From: Sphingomonas sp. Leaf407
GTDB lineage: Bacteria > Pseudomonadota > Alphaproteobacteria > Sphingomonadales > Sphingomonadaceae
DNA: 64,000 bases
NCBI RefSeq assembly: GCF_001425385.1
Contig: NZ_LMQO01000001.1
Span: 62,001 to 126,000 of the forward strand
Direction of reading: 5' to 3'
Below the pieces are notes generated by a model that saw nothing but the letters and a program-made list of their open reading frames with translations, was not told where the DNA came from and did no database searches. Positions within the stretch are counted from its first letter, which is position 1. Each line of letters starts with the position of its first letter. The translations under genes and the position numbers were made by a program. This document shows positions 28,021 to 38,900 of this stretch, in pieces.

Positions 28021-30270
28021 ATGGTATTTTCCAAAACGCCGCAAGGGCTGCCCACGCGCGAGCAGGTGCTCGATTTCATCCAGTCGTCGGACACGCCCGC
28101 CGGCAAGCGCGAGATCGCCCGCGCGTTCGGCCTGTCGGCGCAGCAGAAGATTTCGCTCAAGGCGATGTTGAAGGACATGGCCGACGAAGGGCTGATCGAC
28201 GGCGCGGGCGGGCGCGCGTTTCACAAGATGGGCGGGCTGCCCAAGGTGACGGTGCTGCGCGTCGCCGATGTCGATGACGGCGGCAATGTGTGGGCGGTGC
28301 CCGAACGCTGGGAGGCCGACACGCCGCCGCCCAAGGTGCGGGTGCGCGAGCGCGGGCGGCGCAGTGCGCTGGGGATCGGCGACCGCATCCTCGCGCGGAC
28401 CGAGGAGGCAGGCGCCGGCTGGGCCGCCTATCCGATGAAGAAGCTCGACCGGGCGAGCGAGGCGGTGCTGGGCGTGCTGCGGCAGGACGGCGACCGGTTG
28501 TGGTTGCAGGGCGTCGACAAGAAGGAGCGGCGCGAGTTGCCGGTATCCGACGCGGGCGGTGCGGCACCGGGCGATCTGGTGCTGGCGCAGATGGCGGGCA
28601 GGCCGCCGCGCATCACTGCCAGGGTGGTGGAGCGGCTGGGCGATCCGTTCGCCGCGCGCAGCTTCTCGCTGATCGCGATCCACAAGCATGGCATCCCCGA
28701 TATATTCGCCGAAGAAGTGCTGGCCGAGGCGCGCGCCATGGCGGCCACGCCGCTGGGCGAGGGTCGCGAGGATTTGCGCCACCTGCCGATCGTCGCGATC
28801 GATCCGATCGATGCGCGCGACCATGACGATGCGGTATGGGCCGCGCCCGACGAGGACCCCGGCAACGCGGGCGGATGGCAGGCGATCGTCGCGATCGCCG
28901 ATGTATCCTTCTATGTCCGACCGGGGTCCGAACTCGACAAGTCGGCGCGGTCGCGCGGCAACAGCGTGTATTTCCCCGACCGGGTGGTGCCGATGCTGCC
29001 CGAAATCCTGTCGGCCGACGTGTGTTCGCTCAAAGCCGGGCAGGACCGGGCGGCGCTGGTATGTCACCTGACCATCGCGAAGGACGGGAAGCTCAAGGAC
29101 TGGCGGTTCACCCGCGCGGTGATCCGGGTGGCGGCGAACATCGCCTATGAGCATGCGCAAGGAGCGATCGACGGGGTGGCCGATACCCCGGTGCCGGCCG
29201 AACTGGTCACAGGCGCGCTGAAACCGCTCTGGTCGTGCTGGACGGCGCTGGCGAAGGCGCGGGCGGAGCGCGAGCCGCTCGACCTCGACCTGCCCGAGCG
29301 GCGGATCGTGCTGGACGAGAAGGGGCGCATCCTGTCGGTCGCGCCGCGCGAACGGCTCGATTCGATGCGGCTGATCGAGGATTACATGATCGCCGCCAAC
29401 GTTGCCGCCGCCAAGGCGCTGGAGGCCAAGAAGGCGCCGGTGATGTACCGCGTCCACGAACCGCCGACGCGCGAGAAGCTGGTGGCGCTGAAGGATTATC
29501 TCGACAGTTTCGACGTGCCGTTCGCGCTGGGGCAGGTGATCCGCCCGGCGACGTTCAACCATGTGCTGGCGCGGATCGGCGAGGCCGATTTCAAGCCGCA
29601 GGTGATGGAACAGGTGCTGCGCACGCAGACGCAGGCGTTCTACGGCCCGCAGAACCACGGGCATTTCGGGTTGAGCCTTGGCAGCTACGCCCATTTCACT
29701 TCGCCGATCCGGCGCTATGCCGATCTGATCGTGCATCGCTCGCTGGTCGGTGCCTATGGTCTGGGTGAAGGGGCGCTGGCCGATGCCGATGCCGCGAACA
29801 TGGAGCGGGTGGGCGAAGCGATCAGCGGCCTCGAACGCCGGGCGATGGAGGCCGAGCGCGAAACCGTGGATCGTTACGTCGCCGCATACCTCGCCGAACA
29901 TGTCGGGCAGGTGATGGAGGCGCGGATCACCGGCGTCGCGTCGTTCGGTTTCTTTGCGACGGTCGAGGGGGTGGGCGGCGATGGCCTGGTTCCCGCGCGC
30001 GATCTGGGCCAGGAATATTTCCGCTTCGATGAGGCCACGCAGTCGCTGATCGGCGACCATAGCGGCGAGACGTTCGCGTCGGGCATGCGGTTGCAGTTGC
30101 GGCTGGCCGAAGCCAATCCGGTGTCGGGCGCGCTGCGCTTCGAACTGCCCGACGGCAAGGGATCGGCGGGGAGCGGCGACACGCGGACGATCCGCCACAA
30201 GGGCGCGCCGCGCACGCTGAAACGCCGGGGACGGCCCGCCAACATCCGGCATCAGGGGCGCAAGCGTTGA
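28021..30270 (+). CDS. rnr: ribonuclease R
   Basis: A roughly 750-residue processive 3'-5' exoribonuclease. It has an N-terminal winged helix (LPTREQVLDFIQSSDTPAGK), cold-shock domains, and an RNB catalytic core with IDPIDARDHDDAV (metal-binding Asp residues near 260). The SPIRRYADLIVHR motif, an S1 domain near the C-terminus (GQVMEARITGVASFGFFATV) and a basic tail rich in Arg/Lys complete it. RNase R degrades structured RNA. ATG 28009 and 27985 are also in frame. It overlaps the next gene by one base (TGATG). Confidence 0.95.
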   Translation: MVFSKTPQGLPTREQVLDFIQSSDTPAGKREIARAFGLSAQQKISLKAMLKDMADEGLIDGAGGRAFHKMGGLPKVTVLRVADVDDGGNVWAVPERWEADTPPPKVRVRERGRRSALGIGDRILARTEEAGAGWAAYPMKKLDRASEAVLGVLRQDGDRLWLQGVDKKERRELPVSDAGGAAPGDLVLAQMAGRPPRITARVVERLGDPFAARSFSLIAIHKHGIPDIFAEEVLAEARAMAATPLGEGREDLRHLPIVAIDPIDARDHDDAVWAAPDEDPGNAGGWQAIVAIADVSFYVRPGSELDKSARSRGNSVYFPDRVVPMLPEILSADVCSLKAGQDRAALVCHLTIAKDGKLKDWRFTRAVIRVAANIAYEHAQGAIDGVADTPVPAELVTGALKPLWSCWTALAKARAEREPLDLDLPERRIVLDEKGRILSVAPRERLDSMRLIEDYMIAANVAAAKALEAKKAPVMYRVHEPPTREKLVALKDYLDSFDVPFALGQVIRPATFNHVLARIGEADFKPQVMEQVLRTQTQAFYGPQNHGHFGLSLGSYAHFTSPIRRYADLIVHRSLVGAYGLGEGALADADAANMERVGEAISGLERRAMEAERETVDRYVAAYLAEHVGQVMEARITGVASFGFFATVEGVGGDGLVPARDLGQEYFRFDEATQSLIGDHSGETFASGMRLQLRLAEANPVSGALRFELPDGKGSAGSGDTRTIRHKGAPRTLKRRGRPANIRHQGRKR

Positions 30271-31727
30271 TGCCGGCCGTGCTGGCACGGCGGGGCAGGT
30301 TCGGGCGGTGGTGGCGGCTACGGGTGATCGGCAGCGTCGATCACGACGCGGTGCTGCGCCAGGTGGCGGAGGAGGCCGGCTGGTCGTGGCGCTATGGCTT
30401 CATGATCGTCGTGTCGATGGCGCTGTCGTTGCTGGGGCTGTTGATGCCGTCGGTCGCGGTGCTGATCGGGGCAATGCTGGTGTCGCCGTTGATGATGCCG
30501 ATCATCGGCCTGGGTTTCGGCATCGCGGTGCTCGACGTGCCCGATATTCGCAAGTCGCTGTTCGCGCTGGCGATCGGGGCGGGGCTGGCGGTGGGGCTGT
30601 CGGCACTGCTGGTCGCGCTGTCGCCCATTCAGACGATCACGTCGGAGATCGCGGGACGGACGCGGCCGACGCTGTTCGACCTGCTGGTCGCGTTTTTTTC
30701 GGCGCTGGCGGGGGCCTATGCGCTGATCCGCGGGCGCGGCAACACGGTGGTCGGCGTGGCGATCGCCATCGCGCTGATGCCGCCGCTGTGCGTCGTCGGC
30801 TTCGGCATCGCGACCGCCAATGCCACGGTCGCCGGCGGCGCGTTGCTGCTGTTCCTCACCAACCTTGTCACCATCGCGCTGACCGCCGCGTTCATGGCGC
30901 GGCTCTATGGATTCGGGCGGCATCTGACGCCGCGTAACACCACGTTTCAGATCGTGCTGTTCGCCGGGGCCATGCTGGCGCTGTCGGTGCCGCTGGTCGC
31001 GGCGCTGCGCCAGATCGCGTTCGAGGCGGTGGCGCAGCGGCAGGTGAGGAGCGCCATCCTGTCGCGCTTTCCCGACGATGCGCGCATCAGCCAGTTGGAG
31101 ATCGATTACCGGTCGTCGGGGGTGCGGGTGCGCGCGGTGGTGCTGACGCCGCGGTTCGACAGCGGCGCGGACCGGGCGCTGAACGGCGAACTGGCGGCGC
31201 GGCTCGACCGGCGGGTCGACCTGCATGTCGACCAGATCCGCAGCTCGCTCGACCCGCAGGCGACCGAGGCGGCGCAGATCGCCAAGGCGTCGTCGGGAAT
31301 TGCCCCGGCGCGCGACCGGATCGTGGGGCAAGTGGCGCTGGTGACGGGGGCGACGCCCGAAACCATCGCGGTCGACGACGATGCGCGGATCGTGCGCGCG
31401 ACCGCCGCCGAACTGCCCGGATTGCCGCCGGCGGGGTATCGCGCGGTCGAGGCGCGGGCGCGGGCGGCGGCCCCGGGATGGCAGGTCGAGGTCGTGCCGC
31501 CGCCATCGGACGTGGCGCCGCCGGTGATCGGCTTTACCGCCGGAATCGCGGACGTGCGCGCGATCGACGATGCGGCGTGGCTGTCGGCGCGGCAGGGGCG
31601 GGTGCTCGACGTGCTGGGCGGAGTCGCGGCACAGCGCGAGGCGCTGGCCGGGGCGATCGTCGCACGCGGCGGGCAGGCGCGGGTCGGCGATGCGGCAGGG
31701 GCGTTGCGGTTGGGGTGGGTGGAGTGA
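30270..31727 (+). CDS. DUF389 membrane protein (TIGR00341-like)
   Basis: A 485-residue membrane protein of the DUF389 family. The N-terminal half has five or six helices including MALSLLGLLMPSVAVLIGAM, MLVSPLMMPIIGLGFGIAV, LSALLVALSPIQTITSEI, VVGVAIAIALMPPLCVVGFG and LLLFLTNLVTIALTAAFMA. The family phrase GAMLVSPLMMPIIGLG is intact. The C-terminal half (about 230-485) is soluble and repetitive in Ala/Arg. No function is established. It starts at ATG 30270 in the TGATG overlap with rnr, so the two are co-translated. Confidence 0.88.
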   Translation: MPAVLARRGRFGRWWRLRVIGSVDHDAVLRQVAEEAGWSWRYGFMIVVSMALSLLGLLMPSVAVLIGAMLVSPLMMPIIGLGFGIAVLDVPDIRKSLFALAIGAGLAVGLSALLVALSPIQTITSEIAGRTRPTLFDLLVAFFSALAGAYALIRGRGNTVVGVAIAIALMPPLCVVGFGIATANATVAGGALLLFLTNLVTIALTAAFMARLYGFGRHLTPRNTTFQIVLFAGAMLALSVPLVAALRQIAFEAVAQRQVRSAILSRFPDDARISQLEIDYRSSGVRVRAVVLTPRFDSGADRALNGELAARLDRRVDLHVDQIRSSLDPQATEAAQIAKASSGIAPARDRIVGQVALVTGATPETIAVDDDARIVRATAAELPGLPPAGYRAVEARARAAAPGWQVEVVPPPSDVAPPVIGFTAGIADVRAIDDAAWLSARQGRVLDVLGGVAAQREALAGAIVARGGQARVGDAAGALRLGWVE

Positions 31728-31752
31728 TGCCTGCTTCCACAGAACAGGCAGA

Positions 31753-31835
31753 CGTCATCCCAGCGAAGGCTGGGATCTCTGGCGGCTTGGGCGAGACAGG
31801 AGCCGCTTGAGGCCCCAGCCTTCGCTGGGGCGACG
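31753..31835. repeat. palindromic intergenic repeat, family B
   Basis: CGTCATCCCAGCGAAGGCTG pairs with CAGCCTTCGCTGGGGCGACG, in the same design as 24566-24648. It fills the gap between the convergent DUF389 and ABC-transporter genes. Confidence 0.85.
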
Positions 31836-31918
31836 TTCGTGACGACGACCGGGACGAGGTTCCCAACGCGACCGTTCGGTGCTGCCGCAGCCTACCCAAC
31901 CCCGGCTCCGGGGAAGCG

Positions 31919-33697
31919 TCAGGCCGGTTCGTGGAATTGCAGGTTCGCCAGCCGGGCGTACAGCCCGCCCTGCGCTATCAGATCGGCGTGGCGGCCGGTT
32001 TCGACGATGCGGCCCTGCTCCATCACGATGATCCGCGAGGCGGCGCGGACCGTCGCCAGCCGGTGGGCGATGACCAGCGTGGTCCGCTTCGCCATCAGCC
32101 GGTCGAGTGCGTCCTGTACCAGCCGTTCGCTTTCGGCATCGAGTGCCGAGGTCGCTTCGTCGAGCAGCAGGATGGGCGCGTCGCGCAGCAATGCGCGGGC
32201 GATCGCGACCCGCTGGCGCTGGCCGCCCGACAGGCGCGCGCCGCTTTCGCCGAGATAGGTGTCGAGCCCCTGCGGCAGATCGCGCAGGAAGCTGGCGGCG
32301 TTGGCCGCTTCGGCCGCCGCCCACAGCGCGTCGTCCGACGCATCCCAGCGGCCATAGCGCAGATTGTCGCGGGCCGAGGCGGCGAAGATCACCGTTTCCT
32401 GCGGCACCATGGCGATGCGACCGCGCACCGCCGCCGGATCGGCATCGCGCACGTCGACCCCTTCGATCAGGATGCGGCCGGCTTCGGGATCGTAGAAGCG
32501 CTGGATAAGCTGGAACAATGTCGATTTGCCGGCCCCCGACGGGCCGACGACCGCGACCGTCTCCCCCGGTTCGACGTGCAGGGTGAAGTCGGCGAGGGCG
32601 GCGACATCGGTGCGGGTCGGGTAGCGGAAGGTGACATGATCGAAGCCCAGCGCCCCGCGCGCCGGTTCGGGCAGGGCCACGGGATGGGCCGGCGCGGCGA
32701 TGACCGGGCGTTCGGCCAGCAGGTCGGCCAGCCGCGCCGCCGCGCCCGAGGCGCGCAGCAGGTCGCCGTAGACTTCGGTCAGCGCGCCGAACGATCCCGT
32801 CACCAGCCCGGCGGTGATGACGAAGGCGGTGATCGACCCGCCGGTGGTGCGGCCCGACGCCACGTCGCTGACCGCGTCCCACATGATGAGGGTGATCGCG
32901 GCGAACAACATGCCGATGACGAAGGCGGTCATCACCGCGCGGGTGGCGAAGCGCAGTTTCGCGGTCTGGAACCCGCGTTCGACCGCGCCTTCGAACCGGT
33001 CGCCCTCACGCGGTTCCTGCCCGAACGCCTGGACGATCTTCATCGCGCCCAGCGTTTCCGACGCGATCGAGCCGATGTCGGCGATCCGGTCCTGACTGGA
33101 GCGCGACAATTTGCGCACGCGACCGCCGAGCCACATGATCGGCAGCACGATCAGCGGGATGCCGACGATCAGATAGGCGGCGAGCTTGGGCGCGAGCGCG
33201 AAGAGGTAGATCACCCCGCCGACCCCGACCAGCAGGTTGCGCAGCGCGACCGAGACGGTGGTGCTGACGATCCCCTCGACGATCGCGGTATCGGCGGTGA
33301 GGCGCGAGGCGATTTCGGACGGGCGATTCTCCTCGAACCAGCCCGGCGACAGGGTGAGCAGATTGCGGTGGACCGCGATGCGCAGGTCGGCGACGGTGCG
33401 CTCGCCCAGCCACGACACGAAATAGAACCGCCCGGCGGTGGCGAAGGCAAGGATGACGACGACGCCGAGCAGCCCCTCGAAATAGGGCGCGATCGCATCG
33501 GCCTGCGCGCCGCCCGAAAAACCGTTGTCGACCACCTGCTTGAAGGTGCGCGGAATCCACAAGGTCGCGACCGCCGCCGTCACCAGCGACACCAGCGCGC
33601 CGACCAGTTGCAGCTTGTACGCAATGGTGAAGCGCCACACGAGGCCCAGCGCGGGCAGCATCTTCGAGCGATCGGGGGCGGGGGCCGGGTCTGCCAT
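31919..33697 (-). CDS. ABC exporter half-transporter (fused membrane and ATPase domains)
   Basis: A 592-residue type I exporter of the MsbA/BmrA style, expected to act as a homodimer in the inner membrane. Six helices lie in residues 15-320, with the coupling-type DLRIAVHRNLLTLSPGWFEE and PSEIASRLTADTAIVEGIVS. The ATPase has Walker A VGPSGAGKST (about 384), the signature LSGGQRQRVAIARAL (about 490) and Walker B ILLLDEATSALD (about 510). The subfamily includes proteins labelled as lipid or drug exporters. The substrate is unknown. It is transcribed alone. Confidence 0.93.
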   Translation of the reverse strand: MADPAPAPDRSKMLPALGLVWRFTIAYKLQLVGALVSLVTAAVATLWIPRTFKQVVDNGFSGGAQADAIAPYFEGLLGVVVILAFATAGRFYFVSWLGERTVADLRIAVHRNLLTLSPGWFEENRPSEIASRLTADTAIVEGIVSTTVSVALRNLLVGVGGVIYLFALAPKLAAYLIVGIPLIVLPIMWLGGRVRKLSRSSQDRIADIGSIASETLGAMKIVQAFGQEPREGDRFEGAVERGFQTAKLRFATRAVMTAFVIGMLFAAITLIMWDAVSDVASGRTTGGSITAFVITAGLVTGSFGALTEVYGDLLRASGAAARLADLLAERPVIAAPAHPVALPEPARGALGFDHVTFRYPTRTDVAALADFTLHVEPGETVAVVGPSGAGKSTLFQLIQRFYDPEAGRILIEGVDVRDADPAAVRGRIAMVPQETVIFAASARDNLRYGRWDASDDALWAAAEAANAASFLRDLPQGLDTYLGESGARLSGGQRQRVAIARALLRDAPILLLDEATSALDAESERLVQDALDRLMAKRTTLVIAHRLATVRAASRIIVMEQGRIVETGRHADLIAQGGLYARLANLQFHEPA

Positions 33698-33869
33698 GCG
33701 CGGTGCCTAGCGTGATTGCGGGGGAAGGGGAACCACCCGCCGGTTCGTTGCTTGGGTACAACGAATGTTCATCAATGCCGCGCTACCTTCGGATCGTTGC
33801 CCGATAGCGTGAATTATCCTAATTTTACGAGGAACGGGTATTTCCCGTGGCCTTCATCCGGGGAAGTCG

Positions 33870-35102
33870 ATGCTCTACAATGCGTATGAATGGCAGCGGT
33901 CGATGCTGGCGGGGGCGAGCGCCATGGCCAATTTCGGTGCCGGCCTGCTCCAGAATCCGAGCAATCCGTTCGCCTATTTCGGTGGCGGGCCGGTGCTGGG
34001 ATCGGCGCTGGCGGTGTTCGCCCATGCCTCTGCCCCGCGCGGCAAGCCGGCGTTCGGGTTCGACCATACCGAGATCGACGGCAAGCAGGTGTCGGTGCGC
34101 GAGGAAATCGTGCTGCGCCGTCCGTTCGGGCAGTTGAAGCGTTTCGTCCGCGAAGGGGTGGAGGGCAGCCCCAAGCTGCTGATCGTGGCGCCGATGAGCG
34201 GGCATTATGCCACGCTGCTGCGCGGCACCGTCGAGCGGATGCTGCCGTTCGCCGAGGTGTATATCACCGACTGGCGCGACGCGAAGCTGGTGCCGATCTC
34301 GGGGGGGCGCTTCGACCTCGACGATTATATCGATTACGTCGTCGCCTTCCTCGAACAGATCGGTGCCGAGGGCGACCGCCGAGCACATGTGCTGGCGGTG
34401 TGCCAGCCTTCGGTCCCGGTCTATGCCGCCACCGCGCTGATGGGTGCCGACAAGCACCCCAACCGGCCGCACACGCTGACGATGATGGGCGGGCCGATCG
34501 ACACGCGCGAGGCGCCGACGGCGGTCAATACGCTGGCGACGCAGCGTCCGCATGCGTGGTTCGAGCAGAATGTGATCGCGACGGTGCCGGTGACCTATCC
34601 GGGCGCGGGCCGTCGGGTCTATCCGGGCTTCCTGCAACTCGCCGGGTTCATGAGCATGAATCTGGGCAGTCACATGATCTCGCACTACGAGATGTTCAAG
34701 CATCTGGTGCAGGGTGACGGCGAGGGCGCAGGGACGACGCAGCGTTTCTACGAGGAATATCGCGCGGTGTGCGACATGACCGCCGAATTCTATCTCCAGA
34801 CGATCGACCTGGTGTTCCAGACGCACGCGCTGCCCAACGGCACGATGAAGCATCGCGGCCGCCCGGTCGAGCCGGCCGCGATCACCGACACCGCGGTCCT
34901 CGCGATCGAGGGCGAGCGCGACGATATTTCGGGACTGGGGCAGACCCGCGCCGCGCTGACGCTGGCGACCGCGCTGCCCGATGCGATGAAGCAATATCAT
35001 ATGGCGCCGGGCGTGGGTCATTACGGCATCTTCAACGGATCGAAGTGGCGGACGCTGATCGCGCCGGTGCTGGAGGAATGGATGACCCGGCACGGCGGGT
35101 AA
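33870..35102 (+). CDS. phaZ: intracellular polyhydroxyalkanoate depolymerase
   Basis: A 410-residue enzyme that mobilises carbon-storage granules. It has the family start MLYNAYEWQRSMLAGASAMA. The catalytic Cys lies in the VCQPSVPVYA box near residue 178, where most hydrolases have Ser; this Cys nucleophile is typical of the PhaZa-type depolymerases. The Asp is in IEGERDDISG and the His in APGVGHYGIFNGSKW near the C-terminus. No signal peptide is present, in keeping with an intracellular role. GGGGAAG precedes ATG 33870. The 172-base gap before it carries an A/T-rich TAATTTTACGAGG that could be its promoter region. No PHA synthase is in this window. Confidence 0.93.
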   Translation: MLYNAYEWQRSMLAGASAMANFGAGLLQNPSNPFAYFGGGPVLGSALAVFAHASAPRGKPAFGFDHTEIDGKQVSVREEIVLRRPFGQLKRFVREGVEGSPKLLIVAPMSGHYATLLRGTVERMLPFAEVYITDWRDAKLVPISGGRFDLDDYIDYVVAFLEQIGAEGDRRAHVLAVCQPSVPVYAATALMGADKHPNRPHTLTMMGGPIDTREAPTAVNTLATQRPHAWFEQNVIATVPVTYPGAGRRVYPGFLQLAGFMSMNLGSHMISHYEMFKHLVQGDGEGAGTTQRFYEEYRAVCDMTAEFYLQTIDLVFQTHALPNGTMKHRGRPVEPAAITDTAVLAIEGERDDISGLGQTRAALTLATALPDAMKQYHMAPGVGHYGIFNGSKWRTLIAPVLEEWMTRHGG

Positions 35103-35155
35103 CAAAGATTCGTTCGGAAACGGGCGGGGGAGCGTTTCCCCCGCCCGTATTCGGG

Positions 35156-35635
35156 TCAGACGGCGACCTTGGCGTGGCTGCCGGCTTCGTCGCGGCCACG
35201 GATCGTCTGGCCAGTGAACATCTTGAGCTTGCCGAGCAGCGACTGGTCGGTTTCCCAGATTTCGGCGCTGTCGAGGTCGAAGCGCAGCATCAGCAGCGAG
35301 GGATCCTGCCGTCCCTGCTCGTACCATGCCTCGACATGGGTCGACCAGTATTTGTCGATGATCGCCGGGTCGGTTTCCTCGGTCAGCGTGCCGGCGATGC
35401 AGGCGAACAGGTCATGCCCCTTGGCGATGAACTGCACCATCGCTGCGCCGCCTTCGGCCGCGCGATTGTCGCGCTTGGTATAGAACCAGAATTCGCTGTC
35501 GGCATCCTCGTCGAGCACGGCGTACATCGGTTCGCTATGGGTGTGCTTGCCGGTAAGGCCGAGCATGACATAGGGGCTGGCGGCCATCGCCTTCCACATC
35601 GCTTCGCGGATTTCGGTCGGGCTCTTGTCGGACAT
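35156..35635 (-). CDS. pyridoxamine-5'-phosphate-oxidase-fold (general stress protein 26-like) protein
   Basis: A 159-residue split-barrel flavin-binding protein. It opens with SDKSPTEIREAMWKAMAASP and has the family pattern SEPMYAVLDEDADSEFWFYT. KRDNRAAEGGAAMVQFIAKG and EETDPAIIDKYWSTHVEAWY follow, as in the general stress protein 26 group. It probably binds FMN or a related cofactor and is often stress-induced, but the reaction is unproven. It stands alone, leftward, with its start 126 bases before the tRNA-Gln on the opposite strand. Confidence 0.9.
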   Translation of the reverse strand: MSDKSPTEIREAMWKAMAASPYVMLGLTGKHTHSEPMYAVLDEDADSEFWFYTKRDNRAAEGGAAMVQFIAKGHDLFACIAGTLTEETDPAIIDKYWSTHVEAWYEQGRQDPSLLMLRFDLDSAEIWETDQSLLGKLKMFTGQTIRGRDEAGSHAKVAV

Positions 35636-35761
35636 GGTGCGTTCCTTGGCTGTGGTGGCAGCAGAACGGCCGAACCCCGCGAGGTTTCCGTATGCTTTGC
35701 CATTGCGCAGCGCCGCCGATCTTCGTAGGACGCGCGCCTGCCGCGAACCTTTCGCGGTCGC

Positions 35762-35836
35762 TGGGGCGTAGCCAAGTGGTAAGGCAGCGGCTTTTGATGC
35801 CGCGTACCGCAGGTTCGAATCCTGCCGCCCCAGCCA
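35762..35836 (+). tRNA. tRNA-Gln (anticodon TTG)
   Basis: A full cloverleaf can be drawn: acceptor TGGGGCG/CGCCCCA, D-arm AGCCAAGTGGTAAGGC, anticodon stem GCGGC/GCCGC with loop TTTTGAT giving anticodon TTG, and T-arm GCAGGTTCGAATCCTGC. CCA is encoded at 35834-35836, after discriminator G. Confidence 0.97.
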
Positions 35837-35986
35837 GTTTCGGCTTGGCCGAAACGATCCGGCCGGCCACTCCTCCGATCCCGCCGCGATAATCGCGTGC
35901 CGCGCCGCATCCGCACGGAGACGGCGGGAGGTTCATGCGTTCGGAACGTTGAGCTGCATGTTGGAAAGCCTCGTCGGTACGTGACT

Positions 35987-38900
35987 ATGACCCCACCCGT
36001 CTGCGATTTCGGTGTCGGCCCGGCAGGGTGGAGCGAGACCGAGCGTGTCGCCGCGCTCGGGCGGTATGCGATCCTTGATACGCCGCGCGAACAGGTGTTC
36101 GACGACATCGTCCGCCTTGCGTCCGACATTTTCGATGCGCCGATGGCGGTCGTCAATCTGGTGGCGGGCGAGCGCCAGTGGTTCAAGGCGGAGGTCGGGA
36201 TCGGCGCCGATGAGTTGCCGCTCGACGTGTCGATCTGCGTTCATGCCATTCGCCAGCATGGCATCTTCGTCGTACCCGACATGACGCTGGACACGCGCTT
36301 CGCGGCCAACCCGCTCGTCACCGGCGCGCCGGGGCTGCGCTTCTATGCCGGCGCGCCGATTGAAACGCCCGAGGGGCTGCCGATCGGCACCGTCTGCGTG
36401 CTCGACACCCGGCCGCGTCCCGACGGCATCACCGATCGCCAGCGCCTCACGCTCGAACTGTTGGCGCGGCAGGTGATGACCCAGTTGGAGCTGCGCCGCC
36501 AGCTTGCCGTACAGGACGAGCGGGCCCGCGCGCTGGAGGCGGAGATCGCGGCGCGGCGGGATGCCGACGATGCGCTGCGGGCCAGCGACCGCAAGCTGAA
36601 CGCCGTGCTCGACAATACGCGCATGGCGGTGTTCCTGATGAACGAGGAGCAGCACTGCGTCTATGCCAATGCCGCCGCCGAGGAACTGACCGGCTATTCG
36701 CTCGCCGAGATGCAGGGGCGGCCGCTGCACGACGTGGTCCACCACACCCGCCCTGACGGTTCGCACTATCCGCTGGCGGACTGCCCGATCGATCGGGCGT
36801 TTCCCGAACGGGCGCAGATGGAGGGCGAGGAGTTGTTCGTCGCGCGCGACGGCAGCTTCTATCCGGTCGCCTTCACCGCCAGCCCGCTGCTCGACGACGC
36901 CGGTCGCCCCGTCGGCACCGTGATCGAGGCGCGCAACATTCAGCATCGCCGCGCGCGCGACGCCGCGCTGCGCGAATCCGAGGCGCGGTTTCGCAACATG
37001 GCGGACCATGCGCCGATGATGATGTGGGTCACGGACGTCGACGGGCGCTGCACCTATCTCAACCGCGCATGGTATGACTTCACCGGGCAGAGCGAGCGCG
37101 AGACTGTCGCCGACGGCTTCGGCTGGCTCGACGCGGTCCACCCCGACGATCGCGGCTGGTCGGGCGAAACCTTCCTTGCGGCGAACGTGGAGCATACGCC
37201 GTTCCGGCTCGAATACCGGTTGCGCCGGCACGACGGGGCGTATCGCTGGGCGATCGATGCCGCCTCGCCGCGGTTCGACGGCGAGGGGCGCTTCCTCGGC
37301 TATGTCGGGTCGGTGATCGACATCGGCGAACGGCGCGAGATGGAGGACGCGCTACGGCGGAGCGAAGAACGCTATCGCACGCTGTTCGACACGATCGAGG
37401 TCGGCTTCTGTATCGTCGAGGTGATGTTCGACGGCAACCGGGCGGTCGATTACCGCTTCGTCGAGGCGAATCCGGCGCTCGAACGGCAGACCGGGCTGGT
37501 TGGCGTTGCCGGCCGGACCGCGCGCGAGCTGGTGCCGGGGCTGGAGCAGCGCTGGTTCGACCTGTACGGCGGCGTCGCGACGAGCGGCGACGCGATCCGG
37601 TTCGAGGATGGGTCGGACGTGATGGGTCGCTGGTTCGACGTCCATGCCCTGCGCGTCGGCGACCCCGCCGACCGCCGTGTCGCGATCCTGTTCAACGACA
37701 TCAGCGATCGCCGCCGGGTGCAGATCGAACTCGAACGGCTCAACCGGACGCTGGAGGAACGGATCGACACCGCGCTCGCCGAGCGCAAGCTGTGGGCCGA
37801 TGTGGTCGAGAACAGCGATGCGCTGATCGGTATCCTGTCGCCCGACTATCGCTATCTCGCGCTCAACACCGCCTATGCCGACGACTTCGCGCGGGTCTAC
37901 GGCGTCCGCCCGGTGGTCGGCGATACGCTGACCGGGCTGATGGAGCAGTCTTCGGGCGATCTGGACGGCGTGATGGCCATGTGGACCCGCGCGCTGTCGG
38001 GCGAGGAGTTCACGATCACCGAGGATTTCGGCGATGCCGATCTCGACCGGCCCTATTACGAACTGCGCTTCAACACGCTGCGCGACGAGCGCGGGCGGCG
38101 CATCGGTGCGTTCCAGTACGCGGTCGACGTGACCGAGCGCCTGCGCAACCAGGCGCGGCTGACCGAGGCCGAGCAGCAGTTGCGGCAGGCGCAGAAGATG
38201 GAAGCGGTCGGCCAGTTGACCGGGGGTATCGCCCACGACTTCAACAATATGCTGGCGGTGACGATCGGATCGCTCGACCTGCTCGACCGGCGGATCGGGG
38301 CCGGCGACGCGCGCGCCAAACGCTATATCGCAGCGGCGACCGACGGTGCGCGTCGCGCGGCGAACCTGACGCAGCGGCTGCTCGCCTTTTCGCGGCAGCA
38401 GCCGCTGCGCCCCGAACCGGTCGATGCGAACAAGCTGACCGCCGGCATGTCCGACCTGTTGCGCCATTCGCTGGGCGGCGACGTGCGGCTGGAAACGGTG
38501 CTGGCCGGCGGGCTGTGGCGGACGTGTGTCGATGCCAACCAGTTGGAGAACGTGATCCTGAACCTCGCGATCAACGCGCGCGATGCGATGGCGGATGGCG
38601 GGCGCGTGACGATCGAGACGCAGAACGCGCATCTCGACGATCGCTATGCCGCCGCGCATCCCGGCGTCGCGGCGGGGCAATATGTGCTGATCGCCGTCAC
38701 CGATAGCGGGACCGGGATGCCGCCGGCGGTGATCGCCAAGGCGTTCGATCCGTTCTTTACCACCAAGGAAGTGGGCAAGGGCACCGGGCTGGGGCTGAGC
38801 CAGACGTACGGCTTCGTCAAACAGTCGGGCGGGCACGTTAAAATCTATTCGGAGCCGGGCGAGGGGACGAGCGTCAAGGTCTATCTTCCACGGCTGCTGA

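Noticed and set aside
27463..30288. A 941-codon reverse open frame covering ribonuclease R.
   Set aside because: Only its last 150 codons (27463-27915, DUF3597) look real; the rest is the shadow of rnr.
36600..38130. Blue-light (LOV) photoreceptor among the PAS domains of the hybrid kinase.
   Set aside because: No GRNCRFLQ-like motif with the flavin-binding cysteine is present in any of the PAS domains.
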